A stretch of 64,000 bases of DNA from Kriegella aquimaris. Lineage in GTDB: Bacteria; Bacteroidota; Bacteroidia; Flavobacteriales; Flavobacteriaceae. Where the stretch lies: positions 1 to 64,000 of the forward strand of contig NZ_FNGV01000004.1 of assembly GCF_900103215.1 (NCBI RefSeq), read 5' to 3'. Shown here piece after piece: positions 1-8,599 of this stretch (its first letter is position 1; every line of letters begins with the position of its first letter). The notes below the pieces were generated by a model. It ran no database searches. It saw only the letters and a list, made by a program, of their open reading frames with translations, and was not told the origin of the DNA. Both the position numbers and the translations under genes were made by a program.

Positions 1-1332
1 GAAGGAATGGGATTTGTCACCGGAGCGCATACAATTGATACCAATACACAATTATCAAAAACCGAAATCGAAACCATGGGCTTTGTTGATGGTGCACATA
101 CTGTTGACACCGATACCCACGCCGACCAGACCGAAATCGAAGGTATGGGATTTGTCACCGGAGCACATACTGTGGATACTAATACACAATTATCAAAAAC
201 CGACATTGAAACAATGGGATTTGTTGATGGTGCACATACAGTAAATACCGATGATCAGGAAATTGATTTTTTCGCCTTTAATGGTTCTACTTTTGAGTTA
301 CAAATTGGTATAGAATCCGTAGTCCCTCGTAGAACGGTTAATTTATCATCTTTACATGCGGATGGTACCGAAACCAAAATGGTAGCAGGTAATTCTGACA
401 TAATAATTACAGGAGATGGTTCCGCAACATTACCTTATGGTATTTACAATAATTTTACTGAAGTTGATGGAAGTATTTCGAATGAAACAAATACAGGTTT
501 TTCCGCGGTAACCGTTTCTGGAACAGATTACTTGAGAATATCCGACGCTACTGGAGATTTAGATGTTCCGCTGTCTGATTTAGCACATTCTGGAACCACA
601 GGTTCTGTATTTTTTGCAGGTGCTGATGGAAAACCGACCGATAATAACGGCCAATTATTTTGGAATAATAGTAGTAATAGTTTTGGTGTAGGAACTGCAA
701 GTCCTACAAATAAACTTCACGTTTCAGGTGCTATTCGTTCTGAAGGAATTCTAAATTCAAATGGAACCGTTAATGAACCATCATATAGATTTCATGGTGA
801 CACCAATACGGGTATGTATAGACCTGCTGCTGACGAAATCGGCTTCACTGTTGGTGGAATCCAAGCTTTAAAAATTGACGAAAACTCAAGTAACACCAAA
901 GTTATAGTGAATGAAACCTTAGAGCTGGAAGGCGCGGTATTAGATAGTAGTGACTCTCCTGGTACATCTGGGCAAGTACTTAGTTCTACCGCTACGGGAA
1001 CACAATGGGTAAATTCAATGAGTCCGATCAAAGCCTTCGGAAAAATTGCATCTACAGGTACGGTTACCAAAGCAACACCTGGGGTTACCACCACTAGAAT
1101 TAGCAAGGGCTATTATCGTGTTACGCTACCGAGCGGGGCCGTTTCAGATGCCAACTACATTATTCAATTGACTCAACCCGGGAGAGGTGGTGTAGGAAAT
1201 GATGATCCCGGCATCTCGTACAACAACCAAACAACAACAAGTTTTGAGGTCATAATCGGGGACAATGATAATGGTGGTACCGATAGAAGCCGATTTGATT
1301 CAGAATTTATGTTTACCATTTTAGATTTATAA
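1..1332 (+). CDS. Phage tail-fibre-like surface repeat protein, 5' end outside window
   Basis: The reading frame is open from the first base, so this is the C-terminal 443 or so residues of a longer protein. It begins with 23-residue repeats (MGFVxGAHTxDT core), followed by beta-rich segments of the kind seen in Bacteroidota repeat proteins (for example NNFTEVDGSISNE). Next comes a tail-fibre-like stretch, FGVGTASPTNKLHVSGAIRS and then GDTNTGMYRPAADEIGF, which resembles phage tail-fibre shaft and head-decoration sequences. The last 100 residues form a compact beta-rich tip ending FMFTILDL. No T9SS C-terminal sorting domain is visible. It sits 9 bases before the next gene and is probably cotranscribed with it. 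A surface adhesin or fibre is inferred; the exact function is unknown. Confidence 0.75.
   Translation, partial: EGMGFVTGAHTIDTNTQLSKTEIETMGFVDGAHTVDTDTHADQTEIEGMGFVTGAHTVDTNTQLSKTDIETMGFVDGAHTVNTDDQEIDFFAFNGSTFELQIGIESVVPRRTVNLSSLHADGTETKMVAGNSDIIITGDGSATLPYGIYNNFTEVDGSISNETNTGFSAVTVSGTDYLRISDATGDLDVPLSDLAHSGTTGSVFFAGADGKPTDNNGQLFWNNSSNSFGVGTASPTNKLHVSGAIRSEGILNSNGTVNEPSYRFHGDTNTGMYRPAADEIGFTVGGIQALKIDENSSNTKVIVNETLELEGAVLDSSDSPGTSGQVLSSTATGTQWVNSMSPIKAFGKIASTGTVTKATPGVTTTRISKGYYRVTLPSGAVSDANYIIQLTQPGRGGVGNDDPGISYNNQTTTSFEVIIGDNDNGGTDRSRFDSEFMFTILDL
7..258 (+). repeat. Tandem 69-bp repeats coding 23-aa units
   Basis: Units start at 7, 76, 145 and 214 (the last is partial). Units 1 and 3 share the MGFVTGAHT form and units 2 and 4 the MGFVDGAHT form, so the array is really a 138-bp two-unit repeat. 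It probably continues upstream of the window. The units stay in frame and encode a regular beta-rich stalk. Confidence 0.9.
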
Positions 1333-1341
1333 AAATATACC

Positions 1342-2469
1342 ATGCAAAAAATTCACATTCTTCTATTTTTAGTGCTCTGCTGGGGTTCATCCAAAGCACA
1401 AATTGACGGTACCCTATTACTCGGTCTTACTCAGGCAACGACCACCGAGATGAATGCCATTTCAAATGCCGTAGAAGGTTCATTACTTTATAATACGACC
1501 GAAAGCAAGGTATTTCAATATAACGGGTCCAATTGGGGCGCCGTCGGAGACTCTAATTCTTGGGGTATTTCAGGAAATTCAGGAACCTCATCGGGATCGA
1601 ATTTCATAGGTTCTAAAGATGCCCAAGATTTAATTTTAAAATCAAATAACACAGAAAAACTCAGATTGGTCAACAATCGTGGGCAGGTGCTCGTCAATCG
1701 CGCCAATATTTTCAATAACCATCCATTGGTGATTAGGGCCAATGGCAATGATGTATTGGCATTTCAAGACGCCGCAGGTACATCAAAATGGCACTGGAAT
1801 ATACTGGGCGGAGGTTTAAATTTTGTCGAAACAGGAATTGCCGATTACAGGCTTTTTTTACAATATGGGGGTAACGTCGGATTTAACACATCTACACCCG
1901 AGTATACCGCCGATATTAACGGAACTGCCCGTATTATAAATACACCAACCATATCGGCCGCAACCAAGGTCTTGGTAAAAAATCCTACTACCGGGCAAAT
2001 AAGTGAGCAGGCCATTCCTGCTTTAGGTTCGGGTAAGCTATTGGAAACAATACACGGAAGGGCATATTTCTACAACAACACTTGGTATTCGACTCACGAC
2101 CAATATGGTACTTCCTATCAAAATTGGAACCAGAATAAAGGCACATCGACGACCCCGTCTTATAGTACGGCCGGCCAATCAGGCATACCGATTACCTCGG
2201 ATATGGAATTGGTCAAATTTACTATGAAGAACGATTTTAATTCAAATCCATCAGGTTCACAATATATAAATTTGTCAGTATTGCGTGGAGGCTCCTATAC
2301 ATCAATAGGTACCTACACTATAACTACTGGATCCACCGTTATTTCAATAGAATCGCATACAGTCAACTTTCAACTCCAGGAAAACGACCTGTTAGTATGG
2401 GCCTGTAGAACGGTCGGTGGGGCCAATAGGCAATCCTATACATCACTGACTTTTGAGTTCGGTTATTAA
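1342..2469 (+). CDS. Secreted hypothetical protein, tail-fibre-like
   Basis: This 375-residue protein has a clear signal peptide (hydrophobic core ILLFLVLCW, likely cleavage after SSKA). The segment after it, with EGSLLYNTTESKVFQYNGS, is a motif common at the start of Bacteroidota tail-fibre-like surface proteins. The middle (GNVGFNTSTPEYTADINGTA) resembles the NKLHVSG region of the preceding gene. The last 120 residues form a Ser/Thr/Gly-rich beta domain ending FEFGY. No sorting domain or catalytic motif is visible. It lies 9 bases after the upstream gene and its end abuts the next one, so the three are likely one operon. A partner of the upstream fibre protein is inferred. Confidence 0.7.
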   Translation: MQKIHILLFLVLCWGSSKAQIDGTLLLGLTQATTTEMNAISNAVEGSLLYNTTESKVFQYNGSNWGAVGDSNSWGISGNSGTSSGSNFIGSKDAQDLILKSNNTEKLRLVNNRGQVLVNRANIFNNHPLVIRANGNDVLAFQDAAGTSKWHWNILGGGLNFVETGIADYRLFLQYGGNVGFNTSTPEYTADINGTARIINTPTISAATKVLVKNPTTGQISEQAIPALGSGKLLETIHGRAYFYNNTWYSTHDQYGTSYQNWNQNKGTSTTPSYSTAGQSGIPITSDMELVKFTMKNDFNSNPSGSQYINLSVLRGGSYTSIGTYTITTGSTVISIESHTVNFQLQENDLLVWACRTVGGANRQSYTSLTFEFGY

Positions 2470-2488
2470 AACCTGCAAACCTAAATTC

Positions 2489-3652
2489 ATGAAAGGAATT
2501 ATATTAGCCCTGTTAACAACGCAATTGGCCATGTCGCAAGAAGCTTTGCACAACTTCGGTTCGATGCAGATTCATGGAACGACATCCGTCGGTTTTCATC
2601 TTGATGTGACCAATGATGGCCTTTTGAGTCATAATACGGGTTTGGTCGGTTTCTATGGCGACGACAGAAGTTTGACGGTATCGGGCACTACCCGACCCAC
2701 ACTTTACGACACTGAAATAATTGTCGACCAAGGACTCTATTTGGAAATACCCATAGATATTTTAAACAATGCCAATTTCATTACTGGAAACATATACACC
2801 CCAAGGAGTCAATCGGACACTTATTTGCATTTTATCAATAATGCCTTTTATGTAGGCGAAAACCAGGTTTCCCTGGTAGACGGGTACGCTGCAATGACGG
2901 GCAAGAGTACATTTACTTTCCCGGTCGGTGATGACGAAAGATTACGTCCGTTAAGCTTAGTCTCCGAAACAAACATACCTTTTGCCAATTGCGCCTATTT
3001 CTTTGAAAATGCGGCTTCCCCTTCGACCTTCCCTAAAAGCTTCGACCCAAGCAGTACCGAAACGGAATATTTGGCCGTAAACGCGAAGGAATTTTGGGAT
3101 TTAGAGAGCGCCGTATCGGGCAAGGTTACATTGAGTTGGGACGAATGGAGCAATATCGATGCCATCGCAGGCTTCATAAGTGACTTAAAGGTGATTGGTT
3201 GGAGCAAAGACCAACAGCAGTGGATCAACCTAGGAAACACCGATGTCAAAGGCGGTATGGCCTATGGGTCGATAACCTCGGAAGCCTTTATACCCGACGA
3301 GTATGAAATTATTACCATCGGAGGAAACAATGACAAATTACAGACTTTTGCGACCATAGAACTAGACAATTATTTCCTTACACCGAACGGTGATGGTAAA
3401 AACGATTTTCTTGTCTTCGATGGTATTGAAAATTCTGCTAGCAATGAACTTCAAATTTTTAATCGCTACGGCATATTGGTCTATTCCAAAAAAAATTATG
3501 ACAATGAATTTAATGGAATAGCAAATAACGGGTTGGTTATAACGCAAAGTGAAGGTTTGCCCACCGGAATTTATTTTTACATCATTACCTTCAACGACTT
3601 AAAACAGAAACATCAGGGTTACCTATATATTTCCTCCAATGAGCCAAGATAG
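2489..3652 (+). CDS. T9SS type B sorting-domain surface protein
   Basis: The ATG at 2489 gives a protein of 387 residues starting with a proper signal peptide (MKGIILALLTTQLAMSQ). An upstream ATG at 2453 would add 12 polar residues and overlap the previous gene, so it was rejected. The body is a beta-rich region with no recognised enzyme motif. The last 90 residues are a gliding-motility-associated C-terminal domain (type B T9SS sorting signal): FLTPNGDGKNDFLVFDGI, then LQIFNRYGILVYSKKNYDN, then GLPTGIYFYIITF. The protein is therefore exported across the outer membrane by the type IX system. As last gene of the cluster, it may anchor or present the two fibre-like proteins encoded upstream; that role is inference. 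Confidence 0.85.
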   Translation: MKGIILALLTTQLAMSQEALHNFGSMQIHGTTSVGFHLDVTNDGLLSHNTGLVGFYGDDRSLTVSGTTRPTLYDTEIIVDQGLYLEIPIDILNNANFITGNIYTPRSQSDTYLHFINNAFYVGENQVSLVDGYAAMTGKSTFTFPVGDDERLRPLSLVSETNIPFANCAYFFENAASPSTFPKSFDPSSTETEYLAVNAKEFWDLESAVSGKVTLSWDEWSNIDAIAGFISDLKVIGWSKDQQQWINLGNTDVKGGMAYGSITSEAFIPDEYEIITIGGNNDKLQTFATIELDNYFLTPNGDGKNDFLVFDGIENSASNELQIFNRYGILVYSKKNYDNEFNGIANNGLVITQSEGLPTGIYFYIITFNDLKQKHQGYLYISSNEPR

Positions 3653-3785
3653 AAATACGGGCAATGTCAAAAAAATCAATGGTAAGTACGCTACTATAGT
3701 TCCGGTACTATTGAACGAGTGAAATCTTTATTTTTATTAGTAGAGCGATAAAACCTAAAATCGCAGCTGAATACAATCAATTTCT

Positions 3786-4247
3786 ATGGAAATCTATACG
3801 ATACAACCTATTACGCACGAAGAAACATATACTGTACGTCTTCAAGAACTTCGAAAAGGCGGAACCTTGGAAGATTGCCGTTTTGAAGGTGATGAATTGC
3901 AAACTACGGTACACCTAGGCGGGTTTCATGATAATACCTTGGTCGCGGTGGGCTCATTCTTCAAAAAAGACCACATGACCCATTCCTTGACCGATGCCTA
4001 TCAACTTCGCGGCATGGCCGTGTTGGAAAAGCATTGGAATAAAGGTTACGGACAACAGTTACTTTCGTTTGGTGAACAATTATTCTCCGATAGAAATATC
4101 GATTTCATCTGGATGAACGCCCGCAAAAACGCTTTTGGTTTTTACGAAAAACTGGGATATTCAAGAATTGGCAGTATTTTTGAAGTAGCTGACATAGGAA
4201 CACATCAAGTTTTGTTCAAGGAATTAAATCAAAACCCTAAATTGTAA
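3786..4247 (+). CDS. GNAT family N-acetyltransferase
   Basis: This 153-residue protein has the single-domain length and layout of GNAT acetyltransferases, which move an acetyl group from acetyl-CoA to an amine. The core is LRGMAVLEKHWNKGYGQQLL, matching motif A (the R/Q-x-x-G-x-G/A acetyl-CoA pyrophosphate loop), followed by a C-terminal NAFGFYEKLGYSRIG, the typical motif B with its FYEKLGF-like strand. The substrate cannot be predicted. It is separated by 3 bases from the M15 peptidase gene downstream, which suggests cotranscription. Confidence 0.88.
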   Translation: MEIYTIQPITHEETYTVRLQELRKGGTLEDCRFEGDELQTTVHLGGFHDNTLVAVGSFFKKDHMTHSLTDAYQLRGMAVLEKHWNKGYGQQLLSFGEQLFSDRNIDFIWMNARKNAFGFYEKLGYSRIGSIFEVADIGTHQVLFKELNQNPKL

Positions 4248-4250
4248 CAG

Positions 4251-4988
4251 ATGCAACGCAGATCTTTTCTCGAAAAAAGTATTTTTACAGGTTTGGCCCT
4301 CACAGTCTTGCCGAATGTAGCACTTTCACAAAAACGAGATTGGGAATACTCTATCTTGGAATTGATGGGAAAAGCCGATATTGAACTCTTTGGTAAAGGA
4401 ATCAACCTTAGGGAAGCGGCACATAATGCTTTTTTGAAAATGAAAAAAGCGGCTTACAGTGACGGCATCGATATTAAGATTGTATCAAGTTACAGAAGTT
4501 TTGACAGACAGGCCGCTATTTTTGAACGCAAGTATATCTCCTATACCGATAAGGGCATGGAACCCTTGGCGGCCATTGATAAAATTATTGAATATTCTAC
4601 GATTCCTGGCACAAGCAGACATCACTGGGGCACCGATATCGATATTATAGATGGATATCGCAAGGTAGATGGCGACGTATTGGTTCCCTCTAAGTTCGAG
4701 GCCGGAGGACCTTTCGAAGATTTCAAAAAATGGATGGATGAAAATTCAAAAAAATTCGACTTCTATTTGGTATATACCGATGAACCCAAGAGAAAAGGAT
4801 TCAAATATGAGCCTTGGCATTACAGCTATGCACCGCTTTCCATACCAATGTTAACAGAATTCAGGGGTAAAAACATTCCTATTTTGCTTAAGGAAGAAGA
4901 TTTTTTAGGCAGTGAACATTTTACCACAGGGTTTATCAGAGATTATATCCGAAATAATATACTCGATATAAACCCAGAACTTTTATAG
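4251..4988 (+). CDS. M15 family D-Ala-D-Ala carboxypeptidase-like peptidase, Tat-exported
   Basis: A 245-residue VanY/DacB-type zinc peptidase that would trim the peptide stem of peptidoglycan. The metal-site pattern SxHxxGxxxD is visible at residues 122-131 (SRHHWGTDID, ligands His124 and Asp131), with the third ligand in EPWHYSY (His190). The region from residue 79, SSYRSFDRQAAIF, is the conserved substrate-side stretch. The N-terminus QRRSFLEKS followed by a mild hydrophobic stretch and ALSQ is a twin-arginine (Tat) signal, so the enzyme is probably exported folded to the periplasm. It follows the GNAT gene by 3 bases. Confidence 0.88.
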   Translation: MQRRSFLEKSIFTGLALTVLPNVALSQKRDWEYSILELMGKADIELFGKGINLREAAHNAFLKMKKAAYSDGIDIKIVSSYRSFDRQAAIFERKYISYTDKGMEPLAAIDKIIEYSTIPGTSRHHWGTDIDIIDGYRKVDGDVLVPSKFEAGGPFEDFKKWMDENSKKFDFYLVYTDEPKRKGFKYEPWHYSYAPLSIPMLTEFRGKNIPILLKEEDFLGSEHFTTGFIRDYIRNNILDINPELL

Positions 4989-5029
4989 GCTTTTCGTATA
5001 TTGAAATATCATAGGTAACTACAACGAAC

Positions 5030-5794
5030 ATGAGAGGAGGCAATTGGAAAATACGCATTTTAATAGGATTGGCTATTGTCGCCTTCGCCTATGTTCAGCG
5101 CTGCAGTAACAAAGAAACAAATCCGTATACCGGAAGAACCCAGACTATTGACATGTCGGCAGAGCAGGAAATAGCCATTGGTCTGCAGAGTGCCCCTGAA
5201 ATTGCCCAAGAATACGGTGGACTTTATCCTGATGAGGCACTTCAAGCCCAAGTTGACAAAATCGGAAACCGATTGGTGCAAAGTAGTATAGCCAGTGAAA
5301 CACCCTATAAATATGAGTTTCATTTATTGGCCGACGATCAGACCATAAATGCTTTTGCCCTTCCCGGCGGCCCCGTTTTTATCACCTATGCCCTCTTCAA
5401 ACAATTGAACGAAGCACAATTGGCTGGTGTTCTGGGCCATGAAATTGGGCATGTAATCGGGCGACACTCGGCCGAACGTATCGCCGAGAGCAGTTTTTGG
5501 AAAACCATATCGATGGGCGCTTCGGTAGGTGCCGATGCCGGTGGCATCGTTGGTAGTATCGGGCAGAACACCCTATTGAAAAATGGTCGGGGCGATGAAC
5601 TGGAAAGCGATGAGCTAGGGGTTCAGTTTATGCTTCAATCAGGTTATGACCCCAATGAAATGATTCGAGTAATGGAAATTCTAAAGGCTGCCGCGGGTCC
5701 CAACCGGGCACCTGAATTTCAGAGTACCCACCCTGATCCCGAAAATCGGATAGAGAAAATAAGGGAAGCTATAGAAAAGTATAAAAATCAATAG
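5030..5794 (+). CDS. M48 family metalloprotease
   Basis: A 254-residue zinc protease of the BepA/LoiP/Oma1-like M48 group, involved in cell-envelope protein quality control. The zinc motif HEIGH is at residues 137-141, inside LAGVLGHEIGHVIGRHSAER, and the third ligand is in the downstream ELESDELGV segment. NAFALPGGPVFI before the active site is the usual family signature. The N-terminus (WKIRILIGLAIVAFAYVQRC) is a signal anchor or lipoprotein signal; the Cys at residue 25 has a poor lipobox, so lipidation is uncertain. The TPR domain of BepA is absent. It stands alone after the M15 gene. Confidence 0.88.
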   Translation: MRGGNWKIRILIGLAIVAFAYVQRCSNKETNPYTGRTQTIDMSAEQEIAIGLQSAPEIAQEYGGLYPDEALQAQVDKIGNRLVQSSIASETPYKYEFHLLADDQTINAFALPGGPVFITYALFKQLNEAQLAGVLGHEIGHVIGRHSAERIAESSFWKTISMGASVGADAGGIVGSIGQNTLLKNGRGDELESDELGVQFMLQSGYDPNEMIRVMEILKAAAGPNRAPEFQSTHPDPENRIEKIREAIEKYKNQ

Positions 5795-5995
5795 TTTATC
5801 CGCCTTTTAATCCGATAAAAAGCTTGACAAACGAGGGGCAATACCGTTTTGGTATTTGTACCCGTTGTTCTACCGGTAATTTCGTTGAACGACCATCCAT
5901 TTTAGCATAATTTCTTTACTTTTACGGCACCCAAGAATCTTTATCACCTCAGATTTAACCCTTATAGCTTTAATTAATCATTTAAATAAAACTAT

Positions 5996-6163
5996 ATGGG
6001 AACGCTAGTACATTTTAAAAACCTTTACACAGAGGCATTCGAGAATTGCAAACCGACCATTGCGGTCGTAATTTTAAAGGCCTATTCGGTATTTTGTGCC
6101 TTAATGTTGATGATGGCATTTTATGCGCTAACCGACAGAGCCATAAACGGCTTCGAATTTTAG
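5996..6163 (+). CDS. 55-aa single-pass membrane protein, DUF6747-like
   Basis: A short ORF of 55 residues from ATG 5996 to TAG 6163. The first 20 residues are amphipathic (HFKNLYTEAFENCKP), followed by a long hydrophobic stretch (residues 21-45, rich in V, L, A, M, F) and the tail DRAINGFEF. The layout of a KNLYxEAF start, one membrane span and a GFxF end matches my memory of the small flavobacterial family DUF6747, whose role is unknown. The codon pattern is coherent and a strong hairpin terminator follows 54 bases later, which supports a real gene. It faces the ankyrin gene convergently. Confidence 0.65.
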   Translation: MGTLVHFKNLYTEAFENCKPTIAVVILKAYSVFCALMLMMAFYALTDRAINGFEF

Positions 6164-6216
6164 CACTTTGACATTCGCTCTTTTACTTGAACACTATAGG
6201 AAGTGAATATTTTAAT

Positions 6217-6252
6217 AAAAAAAACCTGAAGGCCTTGCCTTCAGGTTTTTTC
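6217..6252. terminator. Bidirectional intrinsic terminator
   Basis: The stem cctgaaggc / gccttcagg with a 3-base loop is flanked by A8 on the left and T6 on the right. It can end transcription of the 55-aa gene on the plus strand and of the ankyrin gene on the minus strand. Confidence 0.9.
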
Positions 6253-6276
6253 TTTTGATTGATGATAATAGCAAAC

Positions 6277-6672
6277 TTAAATACCCATGGCCGCTTCTAT
6301 GACGGCAAGAGCATCGTCTGCATTTGAAAGTTCGGCATACTTTTTAACGGTAAAACCTTTATCACTTTTTATTTTCAGGTTGGCCCCATTCTCGATCAAC
6401 AACTCCAAAATTTCGGCCTTGTTGTAGCGTGCTGCAAATATGGCCGGAGTCATTCCGAGCGATTTTTGGTTAACATCTTCACCGAGTTCTATCATACGTT
6501 TTACGGTATCATAGTCGCCTTCTAAAATAGCTTTACAAAAAGAAGATACATTTAACTTTTTAACCGGCTTTGTTACAGTGATAAGTTTACTTTTTTCGAT
6601 TGTACTTTCTGCTTTTACGACGGTAGCCGTCAATAAACAGCAGGCGATTGCTGTAAGAATTTTTTTTTTCAT
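6277..6672 (-). CDS. Secreted ankyrin-repeat protein
   Basis: A 131-residue protein with a signal peptide (MKKKILTAIACCLLTATVVKA). The rest carries about two and a half ankyrin repeats: CKAILEGDYDTVKRMIELG-DVN, then GMTPAIFAARYNKAEILELL-ENGANL, then a degenerate GFTVKKYAELS unit. Ankyrin repeats bind other proteins; the partner is unknown. The protein should be periplasmic. It is a single gene between the shared terminator and a long divergent promoter region. Confidence 0.85.
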   Translation of the reverse strand: MKKKILTAIACCLLTATVVKAESTIEKSKLITVTKPVKKLNVSSFCKAILEGDYDTVKRMIELGEDVNQKSLGMTPAIFAARYNKAEILELLIENGANLKIKSDKGFTVKKYAELSNADDALAVIEAAMGI

Positions 6673-7047
6673 GATGAATGAATTTTAATTGATGATGAAT
6701 TTATGATTGTTTATTAAGAGACTTTTTTGATTCAATTTTGTTACGTCGAATCCCCTGAAATAACAAAATTTTAACATATCAAAAATGCTATTTAACGCTC
6801 ATATCCACTTCATTCTAACCAGAAAACAGAATTATTTACACCCGTCAAATTTTCCGATTAAATTTTATTTCAAGTGATTCGTTTGTAGCTGTTATATCGT
6901 ACGAATCGCTAAATTATCAACGATAGCCATGATTCGGCGCAAAATTCCTAGCCAAAAATTCGTAAAGAGGCTTTAAAAAAGAAAGTCCAATTATTGGCAA
7001 TTCGTATCAGAACACAGTACTTTTGATACCTGATAAAAATTCATTCC
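6673..7047. other. Divergent intergenic region (375 bp)
   Basis: This AT-rich region separates the ankyrin gene (minus) and gpmI (plus). It has no ORF with convincing coding features. The only clear element is the gpmI promoter at its right end. The A/T-rich stretch around 6720-6780 probably holds the ankyrin promoter, but no clean match to the -7 consensus was found on that strand. Confidence 0.6.
6994..7025 (+). promoter_or_regulatory. gpmI promoter (TTG-N21-TAnnTTTG)
   Basis: A -33 TTG at 6994-6996 is followed after 21 bases by TACTTTTG at 7018-7025, matching the Bacteroidota housekeeping promoter consensus. Transcription would start near 7032, giving a leader of about 15 bases before the ATG at 7048. 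Confidence 0.7.
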
Positions 7048-8565
7048 ATGCACAAGAAAGTGATATTGATGATTTTAGATGGTTGGGGAAAATCACCTGA
7101 CCCCAAAATCTCGGCCATAGACAATGCCAAAACCCCATTTATAGATTCACTATACAACAACTACCCGAATGCCAACCTGCTGACCTTCGGCATGAACGTA
7201 GGTTTACCTGCAGGGCAAATGGGAAACAGTGAAGTAGGCCATATGAACTTGGGGGCCGGAAGAATAGTATATCAAGATCTGGCTAAAATCAATTTGGCAA
7301 TCAAGGAAAATACACTTAAAGACGAAAAGGTCTTAAGAGATGCCTTTGCCTATGCCAAAAAAAATAATAAAGCTGTTCATTTTCTAGGATTGGTCAGTGA
7401 CGGAGGTGTTCATAGCCATACCGAACATTTAAAAGGTCTTATTCAAGCCGGTCACGCCTATGGTCTTGACAAAATGTTCGTTCATGCCTTTACCGATGGT
7501 CGCGATGTCGACCCTCGAAGTGGCAAAGGATATTTGGTCGATCTAAATGTTTTCTGCGCTGATAAGAATGCCAAATTAGCCTCCGTAATCGGCCGGTATT
7601 ACGCCATGGACAGGGACAAAAGATGGGAACGTGTAAAATTGGCTTATGATGTTTTGGTAAACGCCAAAGGCGAAAAGACAACGGACATCGCCAAAGCAAT
7701 GCAGGAGAGTTATGATAATGGTGTTACCGATGAGTTTATAAAGCCCCTTGTCATGGTAGACGACAAAGGAGAACCGCAGGCCACCATACAAGAGGATGAT
7801 GTCGTTATTTTCTTCAATTTTAGAACAGACAGGGGAAGAGAATTAACAGAGGTACTGAATCAAGAAGACAGGCATGAAGAGAATATGCACAAGCTTAATC
7901 TCTATTACGTGACCATGACGAATTACGATGATTCTTTCAATGGTATACACGTAATTTATGACAAGGCGAATATTTCGGAAACCTTGGGCGAAGTACTTTC
8001 TAAAGCCGGCAAAAAACAGATACGCATTGCCGAGACGGAAAAATACCCACATGTTACTTTTTTCTTTAATGGTGGAAGGGAAGTTCCCTTTGATGGTGAA
8101 CAACGTATTTTATGCCCCTCTCCAAAAGTGGCAACTTACGACCTGCAGCCTGAGATGAGTGCTTATGAAATTAGGGATGCCATCATACCCGAATTGGAGA
8201 AAGGCGAAGTTGATTTTGTGTGCCTAAATTTTGCCAACCCTGATATGGTAGGACATACAGGTGATATGGCCGCAGCCATAAAGGCATGTGAAGTGGTCGA
8301 TGGATGTGCCAAAGACGTTATAACCGCAGCTTCCAAAAACGGATATTCTACCATTGTAATTGCGGATCACGGTAATTGTGATACCATGGTAAACCCAGAT
8401 GGAAGCCCAAATACGGCACATACAACGAATCCTGTACCTTTGATTTTGGTTGACAAAGATATCAAGGAAATTAAGGATGGGGTTTTGGGCGACATCGCAC
8501 CAACAATATTAAAAATGATGGGGGTCGAACAACCCAAATTAATGACCCAGAAATCTTTGGTTTAA
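7048..8565 (+). CDS. gpmI: 2,3-bisphosphoglycerate-independent phosphoglycerate mutase
   Basis: A 505-residue glycolytic enzyme that interconverts 3- and 2-phosphoglycerate using two manganese ions and a phosphoserine intermediate. The first metal Asp is in ILDGWG (residues 9-14). The nucleophile is Ser61 in GQMGNSEVGHMNLGAGR. The phosphatase-domain ligands are in NFANPDMVGHTGD and VIADHGNCD near the C-terminus. HAFTDGRDVDPRSG and the YYAMDRDKRWER stretch are the typical inserted transferase domain. The length is normal. It has its own promoter and map follows 34 bases downstream. Confidence 0.97.
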   Translation: MHKKVILMILDGWGKSPDPKISAIDNAKTPFIDSLYNNYPNANLLTFGMNVGLPAGQMGNSEVGHMNLGAGRIVYQDLAKINLAIKENTLKDEKVLRDAFAYAKKNNKAVHFLGLVSDGGVHSHTEHLKGLIQAGHAYGLDKMFVHAFTDGRDVDPRSGKGYLVDLNVFCADKNAKLASVIGRYYAMDRDKRWERVKLAYDVLVNAKGEKTTDIAKAMQESYDNGVTDEFIKPLVMVDDKGEPQATIQEDDVVIFFNFRTDRGRELTEVLNQEDRHEENMHKLNLYYVTMTNYDDSFNGIHVIYDKANISETLGEVLSKAGKKQIRIAETEKYPHVTFFFNGGREVPFDGEQRILCPSPKVATYDLQPEMSAYEIRDAIIPELEKGEVDFVCLNFANPDMVGHTGDMAAAIKACEVVDGCAKDVITAASKNGYSTIVIADHGNCDTMVNPDGSPNTAHTTNPVPLILVDKDIKEIKDGVLGDIAPTILKMMGVEQPKLMTQKSLV

Positions 8566-8585
8566 GACAAATAAACCAAAAGTTT

Positions 8586-8593
8586 TACATTTG
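8586..8593 (+). promoter_or_regulatory. -7 element before map
   Basis: TACATTTG matches the TAnnTTTG consensus; a TTTG at 8556-8559 is 26 bases upstream, slightly far for a -33 box. The element covers a potential TTG start at 8591, which argues for the ATG at 8600 as the true start and predicts a near-leaderless mRNA. Confidence 0.55.
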
Positions 8594-8599
8594 CAAGCT

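Noticed and set aside
14-244. 76-aa ORF in another frame over the 69-bp repeats
   Set aside because: The repeat length is a multiple of three, so every frame stays open; only the frame with the long open extension is coding.
1-1332. Prophage tail module
   Set aside because: Only tail-fibre-like sequence is seen; there are no capsid, terminase, portal, lysis or integrase genes, and the partners are secreted by signal peptide and T9SS.
2453-2488. Upstream ATG for the T9SS type B protein
   Set aside because: It would place 12 polar residues before a clear signal peptide and overlaps the preceding gene.
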